Both the position numbers and the translations under genes were made by a program. A stretch of DNA of 64,000 nucleotides, from assembly GCA_019638625.1 (NCBI GenBank), contig JAHBTK010000004.1:310001-374000 (forward strand), in the 5' to 3' direction. Under the pieces are notes generated by a model. That model searched no databases. It saw only the letters and a list, made by a program, of their open reading frames with translations, and was not told the origin of the DNA. The DNA is from Chitinophagaceae bacterium (lineage in GTDB: Bacteria > Bacteroidota > Bacteroidia > Chitinophagales > Chitinophagaceae). Of the stretch, positions 62,167 to 64,000 are shown in pieces. Position 1 is the stretch's first letter, and the number at the start of each line of letters is the position of its first letter.

Positions 62167-62226
62167 ATATAGGTTGACATATTTTATATTTTATAACAAC
62201 TTACTCAGAAAGAGAGTATAAAAGAC

Positions 62227-62253
62227 GCCGGGTCCCCTGCGGGAGATCCCGGC
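62227..62253. repeat. GC-rich hairpin between tgt and the lipoprotein gene
   Basis: GCCGGG at 62227-62232 pairs with CCCGGC at 62248-62253; a second CCC/GGG stem lies inside. It is far more GC-rich than its surroundings and has the look of a dispersed palindromic unit, but no second copy is in the window. Confidence 0.5.
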
Positions 62254-62267
62254 TGAGAAATCGATTG

Positions 62268-62304
62268 AGTCTCAGGTTTCAGGATATACCTGTAACCTGA
62301 GACT
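62268..62304. repeat. Palindromic intergenic repeat element, copy 2
   Basis: AGTCTCAGGTTTCAGG at 62268-62283 pairs with 62289-62304 at 15 of 16 positions over a 5-base loop. The left arm matches the element at 54946 in 14 of 16 bases; the right arm is also shared. It lies between the convergent ends of tgt and the lipoprotein gene. Confidence 0.8.
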
Positions 62305-62312
62305 TGAATCCG

Positions 62313-63209
62313 CTACCGGACATACAGGTATTGCAGGGTTCCTTTTTCTCCGGGATCATCATCATACACCAAATCAGTCTCTGCAGGCTTGTTGTGTGTA
62401 TTATAAATAAAGCTACGTTTTGGCGCACCCAGCCTGTTCAGCTCATCTTTCATAGAAATATAATTATTCTTCCCGACAGAAAATGATATACCATCGCCGG
62501 GCATCAACAACCCTATAGCGCCAAATACCTCCGGGTTCATTTTGTCATCGTATTGATAATGCAAGTCGTAGCGCAAGGTGTTCGTAATACCATTATCGAA
62601 AAAATGCTGTACCCTTGTAATATTATCGTTGCCATCATAGGTGTAAATACGATTCTGAATGGAACCCGTGTTAATATCAAAGGATTTAGCTTGATTGATC
62701 CTTCCATTATTATCATAAACATACACAATGCTATCCTTTTTACTCCCTTCAAATTCGAAGACATAGGACCCGATTGCATAGGTGTAACGCCCGGTGCCAC
62801 CATCATGAAATATTTTCACTTCCGAAATGCTATATGCTATGTCACGCGCCTCGGTTGTACGGTAGACTGTCGTTATTTTATTGACCATTCCATTGTCTCC
62901 ATAAAAGAACCGTAACAGGAAAGTGTAGTCTTCTTCTTTGGGCTGGGTGAAAGATGCAAAGTGTTGATTGTATTCAATCAGCCGGTCTTCTTCATCATAC
63001 ACATAGTTTATGAAGACGCTATCGGAAAACTGGCCGGTTTTCCATATCTGTCTTTTCAGCAATCCGCCATTGTCGGGGGATAATGCATCCGCCGAGTCAT
63101 CGGGTAATGTATCGGCAGGGTCTGGTCCAGGCGTAAAATCGAACTCGCGCTGGCAGGAAGAAGCAAGTACTATTGCTATTACAAGTATTATTAAGGACAC
63201 AGGTCGCAT
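62313..63209 (-). CDS. Hypothetical YD-repeat-like lipoprotein
   Basis: A 298-residue lipoprotein; the lipobox LASSC lies at residues 15-19 after a signal peptide. The mature part contains repeated short segments of the YD type (YVYDEEDRLIEY, VYVYDNNGRINQAKSF, YTYDGNDNITRVQHF), which fold as beta strands in Rhs-like proteins. An acidic linker (GPDPADTLPDDSADA) follows the cysteine. Probably attached to the envelope; function unknown. Minus strand, ATG at 63209. Confidence 0.8.
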   Translation of the reverse strand: MRPVSLIILVIAIVLASSCQREFDFTPGPDPADTLPDDSADALSPDNGGLLKRQIWKTGQFSDSVFINYVYDEEDRLIEYNQHFASFTQPKEEDYTFLLRFFYGDNGMVNKITTVYRTTEARDIAYSISEVKIFHDGGTGRYTYAIGSYVFEFEGSKKDSIVYVYDNNGRINQAKSFDINTGSIQNRIYTYDGNDNITRVQHFFDNGITNTLRYDLHYQYDDKMNPEVFGAIGLLMPGDGISFSVGKNNYISMKDELNRLGAPKRSFIYNTHNKPAETDLVYDDDPGEKGTLQYLYVR

Positions 63210-63276
63210 GATACGGAAAATGTTTCTGCAATGATACGATGAAAAAATGAAGGATAGCTGTAGTATAGCGAAATGA

Positions 63277-63375
63277 CAGACCTTTGATCGTCACCTCGAC
63301 GCAGGAGAGGTCTGACGACTATAGGTATTCATAAAAAGAAATTGCTTCAGTCATTCCTCCTTCGCAAAGACACAA
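63277..63375. repeat. Dispersed intergenic repeat with inverted arms
   Basis: CAGACCT at 63277-63283 pairs with AGGTCTG at 63308-63314. The phrases GAAATGACAG, GTCACCTCGACGCAGGAGAG and TCATTCCTCCTTCGCAAAG resemble the GTCATTTCGA/TCCTCCTTCGCAATGAC-type intergenic repeats that I recall as common in Bacteroidota. A single copy is seen here. Confidence 0.45.
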
Positions 63376-63385
63376 TGTCCCTGTA

Positions 63386-63766
63386 TCAGCTCAATGGGGC
63401 GCCAACAGCAATCTCACATCGGTGTCCCGGTTGCCCATGAGGAGGGTTTAATTTGACGTCCGGACTATTTTTTGGTGAAACCGGTTGAACAGCCTGGGGG
63501 AAAGGCGCTCCTACTGCCAGATTACAATCATGAAAGGGTTGTCCATGTGCCGGGTTAACAGCCGGACGTGCGCCTATACCTGGTTGTGCGGTTACGGGCA
63601 ACACAGACGGGTTGATGGGTAAACCCATGGAATTTGCAGGCGTAACTTTTGGAGCCGCATTGATTGCAGGTACCGGCACATATTCATCACCCTTCGTCCT
63701 TGACTGACAGGACGCCATCACAATTACCATAATTGCCGCCAGTGATACTGATAAAATCTTTTTCAT
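63386..63766 (-). CDS. Small lipoprotein with two HGQPxHxC motifs
   Basis: A 126-residue lipoprotein (lipobox MASC at about residues 17-20). The mature part is proline-rich and contains two copies of a His-Gly-Gln-Pro-x-His-x-Cys unit (HGQPFHDCNLAVGAPF and HGQPGHRCEIAVGAPL), separated by about 30 residues. The His and Cys could bind a metal, but no function is established. Probably periplasmic or on the outer membrane. ATG at 63766. Confidence 0.8.
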   Translation of the reverse strand: MKKILSVSLAAIMVIVMASCQSRTKGDEYVPVPAINAAPKVTPANSMGLPINPSVLPVTAQPGIGARPAVNPAHGQPFHDCNLAVGAPFPQAVQPVSPKNSPDVKLNPPHGQPGHRCEIAVGAPLS

Positions 63767-63868
63767 AATGATTGCTTTTTATTATCCGTCTGTGCATATA
63801 AATCAGGCTGAGACTTTCCACTTACTACTATCTACTTACCGCTTGCTTCCTGCAACCCTTACCACTCA

Positions 63869-64000
63869 CTACTGCGTGCTATCTTTCGGCTTCTTCTTCA
63901 ACAAGTTTTGTAATGTATTTTTCACCGCTTTTTCCGCATCCTTTTTTGCCCCTTCAGTGGTATTGCTTACTGAATCCTTATTACCTGTTAACACATCCTT
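63869..64000 (-). CDS. C-terminal end of an unidentified gene (partial)
   Basis: A 43-codon open frame ends at TAG (63869-63871) and runs past the window edge. The peptide is Lys- and Ala-rich (GAKKDAEKAVKNTLQNLLKKK), like the tails of AsmA-family or similar envelope proteins, but the identity cannot be proved from this end alone. Confidence 0.5.
   Translation of the reverse strand, partial: KDVLTGNKDSVSNTTEGAKKDAEKAVKNTLQNLLKKKPKDSTQ

Noticed and set aside
1..64000. tRNA, rRNA, CRISPR, IS or phage genes
   Set aside because: Looked for characteristic loops, transposase motifs and repeat-spacer patterns and saw none; a tRNAscan run would be decisive.

Overview
The window looks like a chromosomal segment of a Bacteroidota bacterium, most likely of the family Chitinophagaceae. 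Three proteins end in type IX secretion (T9SS) type A sorting domains, the sigma factor is a short RpoD without region 1.1, and a TTTG-N20-TAnnTTTG promoter of Bacteroidota type precedes ffh. START-like and TolC-family proteins, YD-type lipoproteins and weak Shine-Dalgarno sequences fit the same group. I saw no tRNA, rRNA, CRISPR array, insertion sequence or phage gene.

Layout. 0-15.3 kb is mostly core genome: a secreted glycoside hydrolase, an LLM flavin oxidoreductase, an FtsE-like ATPase, a membrane protein overlapping the LPS exporter gene lptG, a START-like protein, the primary sigma factor, ffh, rpsP, an outer-membrane barrel, a GMC dehydrogenase with its gluconate-dehydrogenase-subunit-3 partner, and ogt. 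15.3-55 kb is a long exopolysaccharide (EPS) and surface-glycan region. A plus-strand block (22.2-27.6 kb) carries three GT2 glycosyltransferases, a methyltransferase and a GT-C membrane enzyme. A minus-strand operon (34.8-27.7 kb) carries a Wzc-like chain-length protein, flippase, a 41-residue membrane protein, a Wzy-like polymerase, a half-size TolC protein and a glycosyltransferase. A second minus-strand block (45.5-40.7 kb) carries a single-domain response regulator, an initiating sugar-phosphate transferase with a receiver-like N-terminus, a GT4 enzyme, a methyltransferase and an acyltransferase. Two very large T9SS-exported proteins (1814 and 1813 aa), both starting with a GxSxG hydrolase domain, lie beside or within these blocks. 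A second Gdh3/GMC pair, another acyltransferase, two GT-C-like membrane proteins and a phosphoribosyltransferase-HAD fusion follow. 56-64 kb returns to housekeeping and metabolic genes (fucosidase, hisA, rsmG, tgt) with two lipoproteins and many palindromic intergenic repeats.

How it fits together. The region reads as a Wzx/Wzy-type EPS system: the initiating transferase loads a lipid carrier, the GTs, methyltransferases and acyltransferases build and decorate the repeat unit, the flippase, polymerase and Wzc-like protein move and assemble it. The outer-membrane step is unusual, because no Wza-type exporter is visible and a half-length TolC protein is present instead. A response regulator next to a transferase with a degenerate receiver domain suggests phospho-signalling control of chain initiation. 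The large T9SS hydrolases may modify or bind the surface polymer; that is inference from position and domains.

Several start codons were placed downstream of the longest open frame where the upstream part begins with TTG or GTG and a later ATG begins a signal peptide or family-typical N-terminus. All family calls come from reading motifs, without database searches.
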